Positions 16,401-23,386 of a stretch of 30,923 nucleotides of DNA are shown here, one piece after another (position 1 is the stretch's first letter; each line of letters begins with the position of its first letter). Below the pieces are notes generated by a model, which was not told the DNA's origin, ran no database searches, and saw nothing but the letters and a program-made list of their open reading frames with translations. A program made the position numbers and the translations under genes. Source of the DNA: CAZHUM01 sp046484045. GTDB taxonomy: Archaea; Thermoplasmatota; Thermoplasmata; Halarchaeoplasmatales; Halarchaeoplasmataceae. The stretch lies in contig JAWOBZ010000025.1 in assembly GCA_046484045.1 (NCBI GenBank), positions 1-30,923 of the forward strand, written 5' to 3'.

Positions 16401-17021
16401 GGTTACCTGCTCGTGCACCACAGAATTTGACCATTCAGTTCCCTGTTTGACCAGCTTCCATATGTCGTAGTGATCCCCCCCGTCTTCTTTAGAACAGTAT
16501 ACCAGTTCATCACCGTCCTGGTTGAAGAAGGCGCCCAATCGGATGGAGTCGTCGAATTCGTAGTTTTGGGAGGTGAGTCTCACCCGGTTTTTTCCGTCTG
16601 CATCCATGATGTAGAAATCGTAGCTATTTGTCAGGGTGGTTGCGATAAAGGCTATCTTTGTACCGTCGGGGCTGAAAGAGGGCCAAGCTTCAGCAAGGGT
16701 GGGAGTGTTGGTCAGATTCTTTCGATCCGTCCCATCCGAGTTCATCAACATGATATCTGGATTACCCGTAATTTCATCGGAAACATAGACCACCTTCGTC
16801 CCGTCGGGGCTGTACCTGGGGTATTTCTGCCCGGTGTTTTCGGTGGTTAACTGATGACGGGTGTAGTATTTTGGTGTATTTTCAGCGTTTAAGTTATTAT
16901 TTGAACTTGAGTTATACTCACTCATACCAACATCCCCAGATGAGGTAAACTCCAATAGTGGAGCAGCGAGCAAAACAACGACGATTAAAATCGTTATATA
17001 ATAACATGATTTTCTCTTCAT
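13446..17021 (-). CDS. Giant surface protein: TolB propeller, NosD helix, FN3, PKD
   Basis: 1191 residues. In order: signal peptide (about 1-27); a TolB/PD40-type beta-propeller (about 60-340) with repeated SPDGTKVVYVS-like blades; a NosD-like right-handed beta-helix (about 340-775) with Asn-rich rungs such as NRFYRDG; a fibronectin-III domain (about 785-875); an Ig-like segment; a PKD domain (about 985-1065) with GSASSDNIGIKNYTW; calcium-binding DxDxDG thrombospondin-3-like repeats (DTDNDGKMD, DDDGDGMPD, DPDGDGKTN); a membrane helix (about 1145-1168); and a short basic tail. Clearly extracellular and anchored at the C-terminus. The role could be adhesion, an S-layer or polysaccharide contact. 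A paralogous architecture without the propeller lies at 26992. Confidence 0.82.
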   Translation of the reverse strand: MKRKSCYYITILIVVVLLAAPLLEFTSSGDVGMSEYNSSSNNNLNAENTPKYYTRHQLTTENTGQKYPRYSPDGTKVVYVSDEITGNPDIMLMNSDGTDRKNLTNTPTLAEAWPSFSPDGTKIAFIATTLTNSYDFYIMDADGKNRVRLTSQNYEFDDSIRLGAFFNQDGDELVYCSKEDGGDHYDIWKLVKQGTEWSNSVVHEQVTFEDHKQVDPIYSPNGSRIAYVSNEDGGDSEDIWLMNGNGTAREQLINDFVAYNSRPDFHPNGYDIVFQKDALRQETYDIWIVDINGTKEQITDEEYSQMNPGFNNDGRKIVYQSDEDDGDYYDLWYLERITPITVDDDGEADYEKIQDAVDAASSFDVIYVFQGTYEERVSVSKPLTIVGEMKYSTVVDANFSGVPLEIDSDRVNVSSMKFANSGSDDPGVIILDQNNITVEDCSWEGNYHGILVKDTSDIVLEDCNIANSNKTGMIFENTRGVELLSTVMKNNERGAEIKGGNERITLNNNGFSNDKLGLSIQPGNVNITLKDNRFYRDGIFIDPGLDERGWNSFYSENNQMNLKPLYIMHGESDTEVPSDAGQIILANCRNVTINETDVSKLYTGIQIYNSRDIAFTNNTLSQNVKAGLFLANTTGSKILNNDFSECKNGVSVTRGARDNLIQENTFINSTLHLANSYDNTVHYNAFHDVNITLRIQGSYNNTIYYNNFYNGTVLSEDYSSYLNNWSYDGGGNYWHDYHGVDNGENGRVEGDDIGDTEIPHPVENKSEGYYRLDNHPLISPYDVTPPDISSISFDTINGLTVVIEWTASESSRAAVEYSLSPDLSASSTVQNTTYDTRQRVMLRGLQPNSTYYFMVTSEDTAGNTAVDDNESFYHRFRTPYHDFNAPVIKDHTMGFPKTGSFQKFSANVTDKDGVVGVWITYWFNEDEEPVNRSVFKWSTNYDFSILMPVDASYVHYSFHANDTYNNWNSTENRTLRVVDTIRPKAVAGGDVGVLSGTPIEFDGSASSDNIGIKNYTWIFHNLSTEVKKSGKIVERSYSSDGVYNVELMVFDGGKNSDSHMITVYVGEDAVIDTDNDGKMDWEDGDDDGDGMPDWWEEKYGLDPKDPSDAEKDPDGDGKTNLEEFNEGTDPLEGVSSEKTGGTDKNLLIGGGLIIGLLIIIIIYLMFRSSSEPPKTFREYNKVTDGAKLEKR

Positions 17022-17100
17022 CTCTTATCCTCTAACATGTATGTATCTGAACTATGTGAATTAAAATAACATATCACTTTTATTAATCTTTTTGGCAGGT

Positions 17101-17850
17101 TCAGAAGAAATCGCTCAGTTTGTCTCTCCTGTAGATATTTATCTCGCTGAGCGTGGTGCTCCCCCTTTGAGAGACCGCAAGAAGAACCGCCTTCGCCACA
17201 TCCTCTGGTTCGATCACTTCGCCCGGCTCGAATTTTTCTCTGTAGGGCGTCCCATTTTCGTCTTGGATGCTCGTCCTCACTTCTGATGGATTGATAAGAG
17301 TCACGGCGACACCCTTTTTCCCCACCGCCGCTTCGACGCTGTGGGCGAACCCCTTGGTCCACCACTTGGAAGCCGCGTAAACTGGATTGAAGGAGCGTGG
17401 GTGATTCGCATCGAAGCTTCCGACGAATACGATATTCCCCTTGGTTCTCTCTATGTACGGTAGTGCTTCCCGAGTGGCGAAGAACATACCGTCTATGTTC
17501 GTCTCCATAACAGCTCGGTAATCCTTCGTGGAGAAAGTTCCGATGTCACCGTATCTGATGATCCCTGCATTGTTGATCAGTATATCGATCCTACTGAAGT
17601 TGTTTACGGTCTCATTCACCATCTTCGTAATCTCCTTTTCCTTTCTAACATCGGTAGGTATCACTATCGTTTCAGCCTCATAATCACCCTCGAGCACGTC
17701 TGAAAGATCCCATAGATCTTCGATGGTCCTGGAACAAAGTGCGAGCTTAGCACCCTCGATCGCTAGAGCTTCGGCTGTCTTCATCCCGATACCTGAACTA
17801 GCTCCAGTGACGATGGCAACTTTATCACGCAGTGATTTTTCTTCCTCCAT
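17101..17850 (-). CDS. Short-chain dehydrogenase/reductase
   Basis: 249 residues, the classical SDR length. The cofactor motif TGASSGIG is at 15-22, the NNAG motif at 93-96, and the catalytic tetrad is complete: N118, S145, Y158 and K162 (YAASK). C39-S40-R41 after the second strand, with an Arg, suggests NADP(H) is possible. Substrate unknown; relatives reduce 3-oxoacyl groups, sugars or alcohols. ATG 17850 leaves only a 59-bp divergent promoter region shared with the membrane acyltransferase-like gene. About 79 bp separate its stop from the start of the surface-protein gene downstream on the same strand. Confidence 0.9.
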   Translation of the reverse strand: MEEEKSLRDKVAIVTGASSGIGMKTAEALAIEGAKLALCSRTIEDLWDLSDVLEGDYEAETIVIPTDVRKEKEITKMVNETVNNFSRIDILINNAGIIRYGDIGTFSTKDYRAVMETNIDGMFFATREALPYIERTKGNIVFVGSFDANHPRSFNPVYAASKWWTKGFAHSVEAAVGKKGVAVTLINPSEVRTSIQDENGTPYREKFEPGEVIEPEDVAKAVLLAVSQRGSTTLSEINIYRRDKLSDFF

Positions 17851-17909
17851 GTTTTCACACTCGTATTACCATTAAACAATTACTTATTAATAAAAACTCT
17901 TACGGTATC

Positions 17910-18677
17910 GTGCATGAAAGAAAACATGAGAAAAGATTTTGGGAGATCGATTCGTTCAGAGGTATAGCCATAGTTATGATGATCACTTTTCACTCTTTTT
18001 TCGATCTATACTATCTGGCAGATCACGATATCGACGTGGGCAAAGGTCCATTGTTCATTCTCGCACGTTCTACCGCTACCATTTTCATCTTCCTTGTAGG
18101 TCTTTCTCTCACCTTGAGTCACTCCAAAGCAGTGAAAAAAGGTCTAACCCGAGATGAGATCGTATACAAATATCTGAAACGAGGGCTGAAGATATTTTCA
18201 TTCGGTGTACTGATCTCAGCAGCAACTTGGATATTCATACCTGAAGGTTTTGTAGTCTTTGGTATCCTTCACTTTATCGGCGTATCGATACCCTTGGCTT
18301 ACCTCTTCCTGAGATTTGAAAAGGTAAACCTAATAACTGGTTCAGTGTTCATCATTCTGGGTTTTTTCATCAAGAATATTAAACTTGAAAGTCCCTGGTT
18401 CCTGTGGCTTGGGTTGAAACCGGTGGGATTCTACACGGTAGATTACTTTCCGCTGCTCCCTTGGTTCGGGGTGATACTTTTCGGAATCTATTTCGGTAAT
18501 TTACTGTATCCAAACGGAAAAAGAACATTCGATCTGCCAATGTGGGATGATAAGATATCTATCAAATTCATCTCATTTCTGGGAAAGCACTCATTGATCT
18601 TGTACATCTTTCATCAGCCAGTGATAATCAGCTTGATGCTTTTATCCAGCATCATCGAACTTAATCAGTTCTATTAA
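17910..18677 (+). CDS. Membrane protein of DUF1624 (HGSNAT-catalytic-like) family
   Basis: 255 residues from GTG 17910 (begins VHERKHEKRFWEIDSFRG). Longer in-frame starts would run into the divergent SDR gene. The N-terminal EIDSFRGIAIVMMITFH block, with Arg-Gly before the first helix and a His inside it, is the hallmark of this acyltransferase-like family, named after human heparan-alpha-glucosaminide N-acetyltransferase. About seven membrane helices follow, and a YIFHQP segment occurs near the end. The activity in archaea is unproved; transmembrane acetyl transfer to a sugar is the family-based guess. The TATA-like TTATTAATAA is about 20 bp upstream. Confidence 0.8.
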   Translation: MHERKHEKRFWEIDSFRGIAIVMMITFHSFFDLYYLADHDIDVGKGPLFILARSTATIFIFLVGLSLTLSHSKAVKKGLTRDEIVYKYLKRGLKIFSFGVLISAATWIFIPEGFVVFGILHFIGVSIPLAYLFLRFEKVNLITGSVFIILGFFIKNIKLESPWFLWLGLKPVGFYTVDYFPLLPWFGVILFGIYFGNLLYPNGKRTFDLPMWDDKISIKFISFLGKHSLILYIFHQPVIISLMLLSSIIELNQFY

Positions 18678-18740
18678 CTATTGAATAACATCCCAAAAAA
18701 TATAATTAAGTCCTAGTCGATATAAGGTTGAGGTATAGAT

Positions 18741-19313
18741 ATGAAAACTTACGAAGAATTAGAGGGAAGAGAAGTCCTGAGCAGTGACGGCAATCTTATG
18801 GGTGCTGTAGACGATTTTACTTTAACGGAGGACAGGCAGATGGATGGGATGGTGGTGAAGATAAATAAAAAGGTGATCGATGAATTAGGCATGGATAAAC
18901 CGCTTTTATCATCCCTGAAGATGGAGATAAAACTCGAACACATCAAGTCCGTTTCAGACAAAGTGATATTGAATAAATCCCTGGACGAGCTCTACAAGTA
19001 CTTCGTTGAGGAAGAGTTCGCCACCGAATTGACTTCGTTGATAGGTCGAGAGATTTCCGATTCCGCGGGGACCAACGTTGGAGAAGTGGAAGATATCCTG
19101 ATGGACACGGAAACATGGGGCACCCCCTCTATCTTGGCCAAACTGGACAATAGTGTACTCGAAGATCTTGATATGAAGAAAGCTCTCTTGTCGAAGACCA
19201 AAATAGGGATCTCTATGGGGCACGTCAGTGATATCGGAGACGTAGTCATGCTGGATACGACCGCCGAGGATATGGGAAAGATAATAGAAAAAGAGCCGGT
19301 AAAAAAGGTCTGA
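18741..19313 (+). CDS. Protein with two PRC-barrel domains
   Basis: 190 residues made of two similar halves: LEGREVLSSDGNLMGAVDDF near 7-26, and LIGREISDSAGTNVGEVEDI near 98-117. Both end in a helix containing Leu-Asp-Met/Leu-Lys and Leu-Leu-Ser. This is the PRC-barrel pattern also found in RimM and photosynthetic reaction-centre H subunits. In archaea such proteins are common; roles proposed include RNA- or protein-binding adaptors, and recently cell-division partners. GAGGT lies about 9 nt before the ATG. It converges with uspA, only 9 bp away. Confidence 0.85.
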   Translation: MKTYEELEGREVLSSDGNLMGAVDDFTLTEDRQMDGMVVKINKKVIDELGMDKPLLSSLKMEIKLEHIKSVSDKVILNKSLDELYKYFVEEEFATELTSLIGREISDSAGTNVGEVEDILMDTETWGTPSILAKLDNSVLEDLDMKKALLSKTKIGISMGHVSDIGDVVMLDTTAEDMGKIIEKEPVKKV

Positions 19314-19322
19314 ACGCCGGAT

Positions 19323-19772
19323 TCACTCATTGGGAGAAGTCGAGTACTTACCACTCACAACGGCTACGGTACAGTTCGCGTGTTTGATCACCCTGTCAGT
19401 GGTGCTGCCGACCAACAATCTGGTGAAACCCGAGGCACCGTGACTGCTTATGTAGATCACGTCTTTTTCATCAGCCAGTTCAGTGATCTTTTTATACGGT
19501 TTACCGAGCAGCAGTTTCGTTTCTATTTCCACGCCGAGTTCGTGGGCTTTATGCCTGACATCCTCGAGAGCTGCTTCTCCGACATGCTTAAGCCCTTTCC
19601 TAGCTGAGTCTTTGATCGATTCACGGTGAAGTCCTTCGTATTCAGAAGTATCTATGACGTAAACGGCTATCGCCTTAATCCCCAAAGTTTTTGCCATCCA
19701 AAGGCCTTCTTCAACACCGATTTTAGAGCATTCCGAACCGTCGGTAGGTAGGATCAATTTCTCGTACATCAT
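19323..19772 (-). CDS. Universal stress protein (UspA family)
   Basis: 149 residues. It has the N-terminal strand KLILPTDGSECS and the ATP-binding signature G-x2-G-x9-G-(S/T) in HGASGFTRLLVGSTTDRV near 114-131, so it should bind ATP. The single Usp domain would form a dimer. The start is one of three consecutive codons (GTG 19775, ATG 19772, ATG 19769); a TATA-like TTTTTATACC at 19791-19800 fits the two ATGs. General stress role; exact target unknown. Confidence 0.9.
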   Translation of the reverse strand: MMYEKLILPTDGSECSKIGVEEGLWMAKTLGIKAIAVYVIDTSEYEGLHRESIKDSARKGLKHVGEAALEDVRHKAHELGVEIETKLLLGKPYKKITELADEKDVIYISSHGASGFTRLLVGSTTDRVIKHANCTVAVVSGKYSTSPNE

Positions 19773-19822
19773 CACATATACAAGATAAACGGTATAAAAA
19801 ATCTACTATGATGAAACCAATA

Positions 19823-19833
19823 CATATTTAAAC
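19823..19833 (+). promoter_or_regulatory. TATA-like box of the aIF2-beta/presenilin operon
   Basis: CATATTTAAAC is centred about 27 bp before ATG 19855. A nearer ATATTTAT at 19841 is too close to the start to serve. Confidence 0.5.
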
Positions 19834-19854
19834 ATCAGATATATTTATCGGAGC

Positions 19855-20562
19855 ATGTCTGAAGATACTGAGGATAAATCCGATGAAGAGTCGAAAGAGG
19901 AAGAGGAGCCAGAGACGAAACCGGATTTGAACGAAGACTACGATTACGATAATCTACTAGATCGCGCGAGGGATGATCTACCCGAAGAGATCTCGCATCA
20001 CGAGCGTTTTCAGATACCCGACGTCGATTCATTCCTCGAGGGCAACACCACCATATTCAGAAATTTTCACGAGATCGCGGACACGATCAACAGGGAACCC
20101 CAGAAATTGATGAAGTACCTGCTCAGAGAGATCGGAACCGCTGGAGAGATAGAATCCGATAGGGTGGTTTTCAAAGGGAAGGTCGGCTCTAAGAAGATCA
20201 TGGAGAAGATACAGGATTACGTCGATAAGTTCGTACTGTGTTCAGAATGCGGACGACCGGATACCAGGTTGGTCAAGGATGGAAGGATCACGATCCTGAA
20301 GTGTGACGCGTGCGGAGCACACAGACCGGTCAAGGTAAAAAAGAAGAAAGGTGCTGCGGCGGAAAAGAAGGACTTGGAAGTAGGTAAAGTGTACGAATTC
20401 CTCATCCAGGACGTCGGCAGAGAGGGAGACGGGATGGCGAGGAAGGGTAATTACACCATCTATATAGCAGGTACTGCCAAGGGTGAACAGGTCAAGGCGA
20501 AGATAGAAAATATAAGAGGTAACCTTGCCTGGGGTACGGTGGTCGGTAAGGGATCCAATTGA
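19855..20562 (+). CDS. eif2b: Translation initiation factor aIF2 subunit beta with TRAM domain
   Basis: 235 residues. An acidic N-terminal tail (1-30) is followed by the aIF2-beta core (about 50-125) with REPQKLMKYLLREIGTAGEI. The zinc ribbon has Cys at 129, 132, 150 and 153 (CSEC...CDAC). After a basic linker, a C-terminal TRAM domain (about 175-232; GREGDGMARKGNYTIYIAG) is fused on. aIF2-beta is part of the aIF2 complex that delivers initiator Met-tRNA to the ribosome. The TRAM fusion adds an RNA-binding surface and is not present in most aIF2-beta proteins; I recall it from haloarchaea. The stop overlaps the start of the presenilin-like gene by 4 nt. Confidence 0.93.
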   Translation: MSEDTEDKSDEESKEEEEPETKPDLNEDYDYDNLLDRARDDLPEEISHHERFQIPDVDSFLEGNTTIFRNFHEIADTINREPQKLMKYLLREIGTAGEIESDRVVFKGKVGSKKIMEKIQDYVDKFVLCSECGRPDTRLVKDGRITILKCDACGAHRPVKVKKKKGAAAEKKDLEVGKVYEFLIQDVGREGDGMARKGNYTIYIAGTAKGEQVKAKIENIRGNLAWGTVVGKGSN

Positions 20563-21515
20563 ATAGGAAATATCTCCCCGTGGTAGCGATAATCTGCATA
20601 ATGGTGATCACCCACATGGTGGCGCTGTCGGTGGTGAATCTATATCCCAGCGAGTACAAGGCCTTCGGGGAGGATACCGATGACCCCATCAACCCGTTGA
20701 TCTACGTCGTGTTCATCATCCTGTTTACCGGAGCCATGCTCCTGGTGATGAAGTACACCAAAGGTAACTTTCTGCAGTGGGCGATCTTGGCGGTGGTCGG
20801 ATTAACTCTGTTCTACGTATTCTATCCAGTGTTCTTTCACCTCTTTGTTAACGGTTTAGATTGGGAACTGTTGGTGGGGGACAGAACGGCACTTCTATTG
20901 GCCTTGGTCATGGCGGTTGGTTTATCGTACACTCTATACAAGTTTCCGGAGTGGTACATCGTTGACGGCGTAGGGATGATAATGGGTGCCGGGATAGCGG
21001 CTATCTTCGGCTTCAGTTTGGGGATACTGCCGGTGCTCGTGCTTCTCGTTGTATTGGCAATATACGATGCAATATCGGTCTATAAGACGAAGCACATGAT
21101 CTCACTGGCATCCGGGGTGATGAAGATGAAGCTGCCGGTGCTTTTGGTCATCCCCAAGAAACTGGATTACTCCTTCTTCGAACAGGAAGGGCTGGAACAG
21201 GTCATCGATAAGAAAAAGAAGAGAGAAGCCATGTTCATCGGTCTGGGAGATATCATCATACCCGGGATATTACCGGTCTCGGCCAGCATCTATTTACCCG
21301 CCGTATCGGTAGGCGGTTTTTCGGGGCCGGTGCTCGTAGCTGTTGGAGCTATCATCGGAGCGGTATGCGGTTTGATAGCACTGATGAGGTTCGTGCTCAA
21401 GGGCAACCCACAGGCCGGACTGCCTCTTCTGAATTCTGGGGTTATTTTGGGTTACCTGATCACCTACTACATGGTCTATCAGGACCTCACCTTCGGTATA
21501 AACCTCAATTGGTGA
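20559..21515 (+). CDS. Presenilin/signal-peptide-peptidase-type aspartyl protease
   Basis: 318 residues with about nine membrane helices, the presenilin-like layout. The two catalytic aspartates are in canonical motifs: D170 in helix motif YDAIS, and D231 in GLGD (FIGLGDIIIPG). The third landmark, the PAL-type loop, appears as AGLPLLN near 286-292. The enzyme should cut membrane-spanning segments. It starts with TTG 20559 overlapping the aIF2-beta stop, so translation is coupled; I know of no functional reason for this pairing. Substrates may include the many single-helix anchored proteins of this genome, which is speculation. Confidence 0.9.
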   Translation: MNRKYLPVVAIICIMVITHMVALSVVNLYPSEYKAFGEDTDDPINPLIYVVFIILFTGAMLLVMKYTKGNFLQWAILAVVGLTLFYVFYPVFFHLFVNGLDWELLVGDRTALLLALVMAVGLSYTLYKFPEWYIVDGVGMIMGAGIAAIFGFSLGILPVLVLLVVLAIYDAISVYKTKHMISLASGVMKMKLPVLLVIPKKLDYSFFEQEGLEQVIDKKKKREAMFIGLGDIIIPGILPVSASIYLPAVSVGGFSGPVLVAVGAIIGAVCGLIALMRFVLKGNPQAGLPLLNSGVILGYLITYYMVYQDLTFGINLNW

Positions 21516-21541
21516 GCTATTGTTGTAATATCTTACCTAAA

Positions 21542-21553
21542 GATTATATATCC
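21542..21553 (+). promoter_or_regulatory. TATA-like box of the methyltransferase gene
   Basis: GATTATATATCC is centred 30 bp before ATG 21577. Confidence 0.5.
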
Positions 21554-21576
21554 GAGCGGAGCATTTAATCAATAGG

Positions 21577-22212
21577 ATGTCCCACAAAGAAAAGGTAGCG
21601 GACCGTTACGACAGGTGGAGTAGATTCTACGACATTGTGGATAACTTCCCAGTTGTTTCTCGTCCTCAGAGGAATTGGAAGAGGTCCGCGGTGGATGCCT
21701 TGGATATGAAGGGAGACGAGTTGGTTCTAGACGTGGGAACGGGGAGCGGTCAGATACTGCCGTGGATAGCCAGCGAGCTGGACGAAGGGCTGGTGATCGG
21801 GACGGATATCAGTCCGAAGATGGTCAACTATGCAAACGATGTACTGAAGAAGGAGGGGTTGGATGATCGAGCCAAAGCGGTTTACGACGACATCGAGGCA
21901 TCCAAGTTTCCGGATGAGCACTTCGACAAGATAGTGTCCACGTTCACTTTCACCACGGTGCCGGATCCGGAGAAGGCGGCCTCTGAATGTGCCCGCATAT
22001 TGAAACCCGACGGTAGGATGATCGTGATAGATACGGGTAAACCGACTAACAAGTTAGCAATGCCGCTGTTCTTACCCATGATGCTCTCGGCAAAGGCCTT
22101 CGGGCGCACACACATGGACCGTGATATTATCGGCACTCTAGGTGATTATTTTCACGTCGAAGTCACGGAGAGATACATGATGAACATGGTCTATATCGCC
22201 CAATGCAGGTGA
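21577..22212 (+). CDS. Class I SAM-dependent methyltransferase (UbiE-like)
   Basis: 211 residues. Motif I is ELVLDVGTGSGQI near 48-60, followed by the acidic end of strand 2 (VIGTDISPKMVNYA), the motif II region (FPDEHFDKIVSTFTFTTVPD) and ARILKPDGRMIVID, all as in UbiE/MenG-like enzymes. It opens with a VADRYDRWSRFYD segment typical of that group. The substrate could be a quinone precursor, lipid or small molecule; nothing nearby decides. It is the last intact chromosomal gene before the RHS/TA island, which begins within about 10 bases of its stop. Confidence 0.88.
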   Translation: MSHKEKVADRYDRWSRFYDIVDNFPVVSRPQRNWKRSAVDALDMKGDELVLDVGTGSGQILPWIASELDEGLVIGTDISPKMVNYANDVLKKEGLDDRAKAVYDDIEASKFPDEHFDKIVSTFTFTTVPDPEKAASECARILKPDGRMIVIDTGKPTNKLAMPLFLPMMLSAKAFGRTHMDRDIIGTLGDYFHVEVTERYMMNMVYIAQCR

Positions 22213-22219
22213 GCCTAGG

Positions 22220-22340
22220 GTCAAAGTAGAGACCGTAGAGAACCCGTACGAATACGCAGGCAGACGACTAGAGAGGAAAATATTATAACCGTGCGAGGGC
22301 CACAAGATACGCTTCACCCACCCGCTGGCGGGCTGCGATA
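22220..22340 (+). pseudogene. Scrap of RHS-repeat coding sequence (fragment 3)
   Basis: One frame reads VKVETVENPYEYAGRRLERK before a stop. NPYEYAGRR matches the RHS core motif (NPYxYxGRRxD, normally followed by TGLYYYRARYYDP). After the stop, CACCCACCCGCTGGCGGG (18 bases) is identical to RHS copy 1, encoding THPLAG. In an intact RHS gene that segment would lie before NPYEYAGRR, so the order is rearranged. It marks the left border of the island. Confidence 0.6.
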
Positions 22341-22342
22341 TT

Positions 22343-22623
22343 TTATTTATAAACGCTTCTTCTATGAGCGATCGTCGTAATTCTGACTTCCTTGTTTTCT
22401 TTGTCTATCGAATACAGAACACGATAATCTCTTATCCTCAATCTGTAAGTATTACCTGGAAAGCCTTTAAGTGGTTTAACATCGAATCTTGCTCTAGGGC
22501 GAAAGGATCTTCTTCAAATTCATCTAGAATATCTAGCAATTGTTCAATAATATTTTCTGGAATCTTATCGAGGTCTTTCTTCAGTCTCTCGTCTATCAGA
22601 ACTGTATATTTTCCCGAAACCAA
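22343..22623 (-). pseudogene. relE: RelE-type toxin, broken by one-base frameshift
   Basis: The first 40 or so codons (from TTG 22623) read a ParE/RelE-like N-terminus: KYTVLIDERLKKDLDKIPEN. At about 22483-22487 the frame slips. The old frame stops soon after, while the next frame continues KPLKGFPGNTYRLRIRDYRV, then LYSIDKENKEVRITTIAHRR, to a TAA at 22343. These are the standard RelE core and C-terminal basic segments. The span is 281 nt, one short of a multiple of three, so a single base is missing within GATTCGATG (a third T would restore it). Either a disabled toxin or a sequencing error. It follows its antitoxin gene by 4 bp. Confidence 0.75.
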
Positions 22624-22627
22624 TGTA

Positions 22628-22861
22628 TCAATTTCCTTGAGTGAGTCGTTTCTTCAAATGCTTCTTGAACTCTTCTTTTGAAACCCCTTTGAAATCTTCC
22701 AATCGTCTATAGTGTTCCTCCAGGTGTTCAGCGCTGATATCCTTCAAAGAAACATGATCCATGAGCATCTGTAAGACATCATCGTAGGTCCAACTACCCA
22801 TCTTGTAATCAGAAAGTCGCTTTTTTGTATCCTTTTTAACGGTGATCGTCGTCGGCATCAT
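22628..22861 (-). CDS. Ribbon-helix-helix-like antitoxin (DUF7557-like)
   Basis: 77 residues. It opens with TTITVKKDTKKRLSDYK, the beta-strand and helix of a CopG-like DNA-binding domain, then TYDDVLQMLMDHV. This 'TTI-VK--T---L--YK----TYDDVL--L' pattern is common in archaeal antitoxins beside RelE or PIN toxins. The acidic/basic C-terminal helices would wrap the toxin. ATG 22861 or 22858 is the start. It should still act as antitoxin and operon repressor, though its toxin gene is frameshifted. The AT-rich stretch 22862-22900 holds its promoter. Confidence 0.75.
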   Translation of the reverse strand: MMPTTITVKKDTKKRLSDYKMGSWTYDDVLQMLMDHVSLKDISAEHLEEHYRRLEDFKGVSKEEFKKHLKKRLTQGN

Positions 22862-22900
22862 TTAAACAATTGTATTAATTTTATTAATAGTTTATGCATC

Positions 22901-23360
22901 CAACGGCAACTTGATAGAGGGAGATACGGACTACCGCTATCTCTCGACCTTCCTGAACGGCGAGAAGGTGAACTGGCTGGCAACTATCGGAACACCACCC
23001 CCACCGGGAGAACCTGCACCTTCCGACGTGTACTCCTATGGATATTCACTCGACGGCAGACGTACAGGTAAGGCTAACTACACGACAAAAATACGCTATC
23101 TCTACGTCTACAGGAAAGCCTATCGCCTTTCCAGATACTTGTCGAGCAGAGCTCTCTAAGTTTACAGAAAACTCATAAGTTTTCCTTCGAGTAGAGGAAT
23201 GAATTCCTCTAACATTGGAATTTCTAATTCCAATACTTTCCCGAACGAGTTCGGGATAAACGGCACCAACGTCGCTTACGAGAACTGGAGCGACGGTCGT
23301 ATGGTGCGCTACACCCACCCGCTGGCGGGATACGGGATGGAGGGCTGTGGATCCTGTGGA
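22901..23360 (+). pseudogene. RHS/YD-repeat gene fragment, copy 1
   Basis: The frame reads NGNLIEGDTDYRYLSTFLNG, then DVYSYGYSLDGRRTGKANYT, then RYLY. After an interruption it resumes as GTNVAYENWSDGRMVRYTHP. NGNL, YSYGYSLDGRRT and the final segment are YD-repeat features of RHS proteins, extracellular shells that usually enclose toxins. The interruption is the hairpin-rich insert at 23107-23259. There is no start and the frame has stops, so this is not a gene now. About 96% of the aligned sequence outside one diverged stretch equals copy 2 at 24190-24638. It contains an 11-residue loop (TPPPPGEPAPS) where copy 2 has seven. Confidence 0.75.
23107..23259 (+). repeat. Hairpin-ladder insert, copy 1 (153 bp)
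   Basis: This is a run of short inverted repeats inserted between the RYLY and GTNVAYENW codons of the RHS fragment. It is identical to the copy at 24384-24537 except for one missing G, in what would be GGAAAACTCATAAGTTTTCC (here lacking one G, so that stem loses a pair). It begins TCTACAGG and ends GGGATAA. No coding function is recognised. Confidence 0.7.
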
Positions 23361-23386
23361 AAGGTCTGCGGACACGCTCCCTTATT

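Noticed and set aside
22343..22623. Programmed frameshifting in the RelE-like toxin
   Set aside because: The slip region GATTCGATG has no homopolymer slippery site or stimulating structure that I can see; mutation or sequencing error is simpler.
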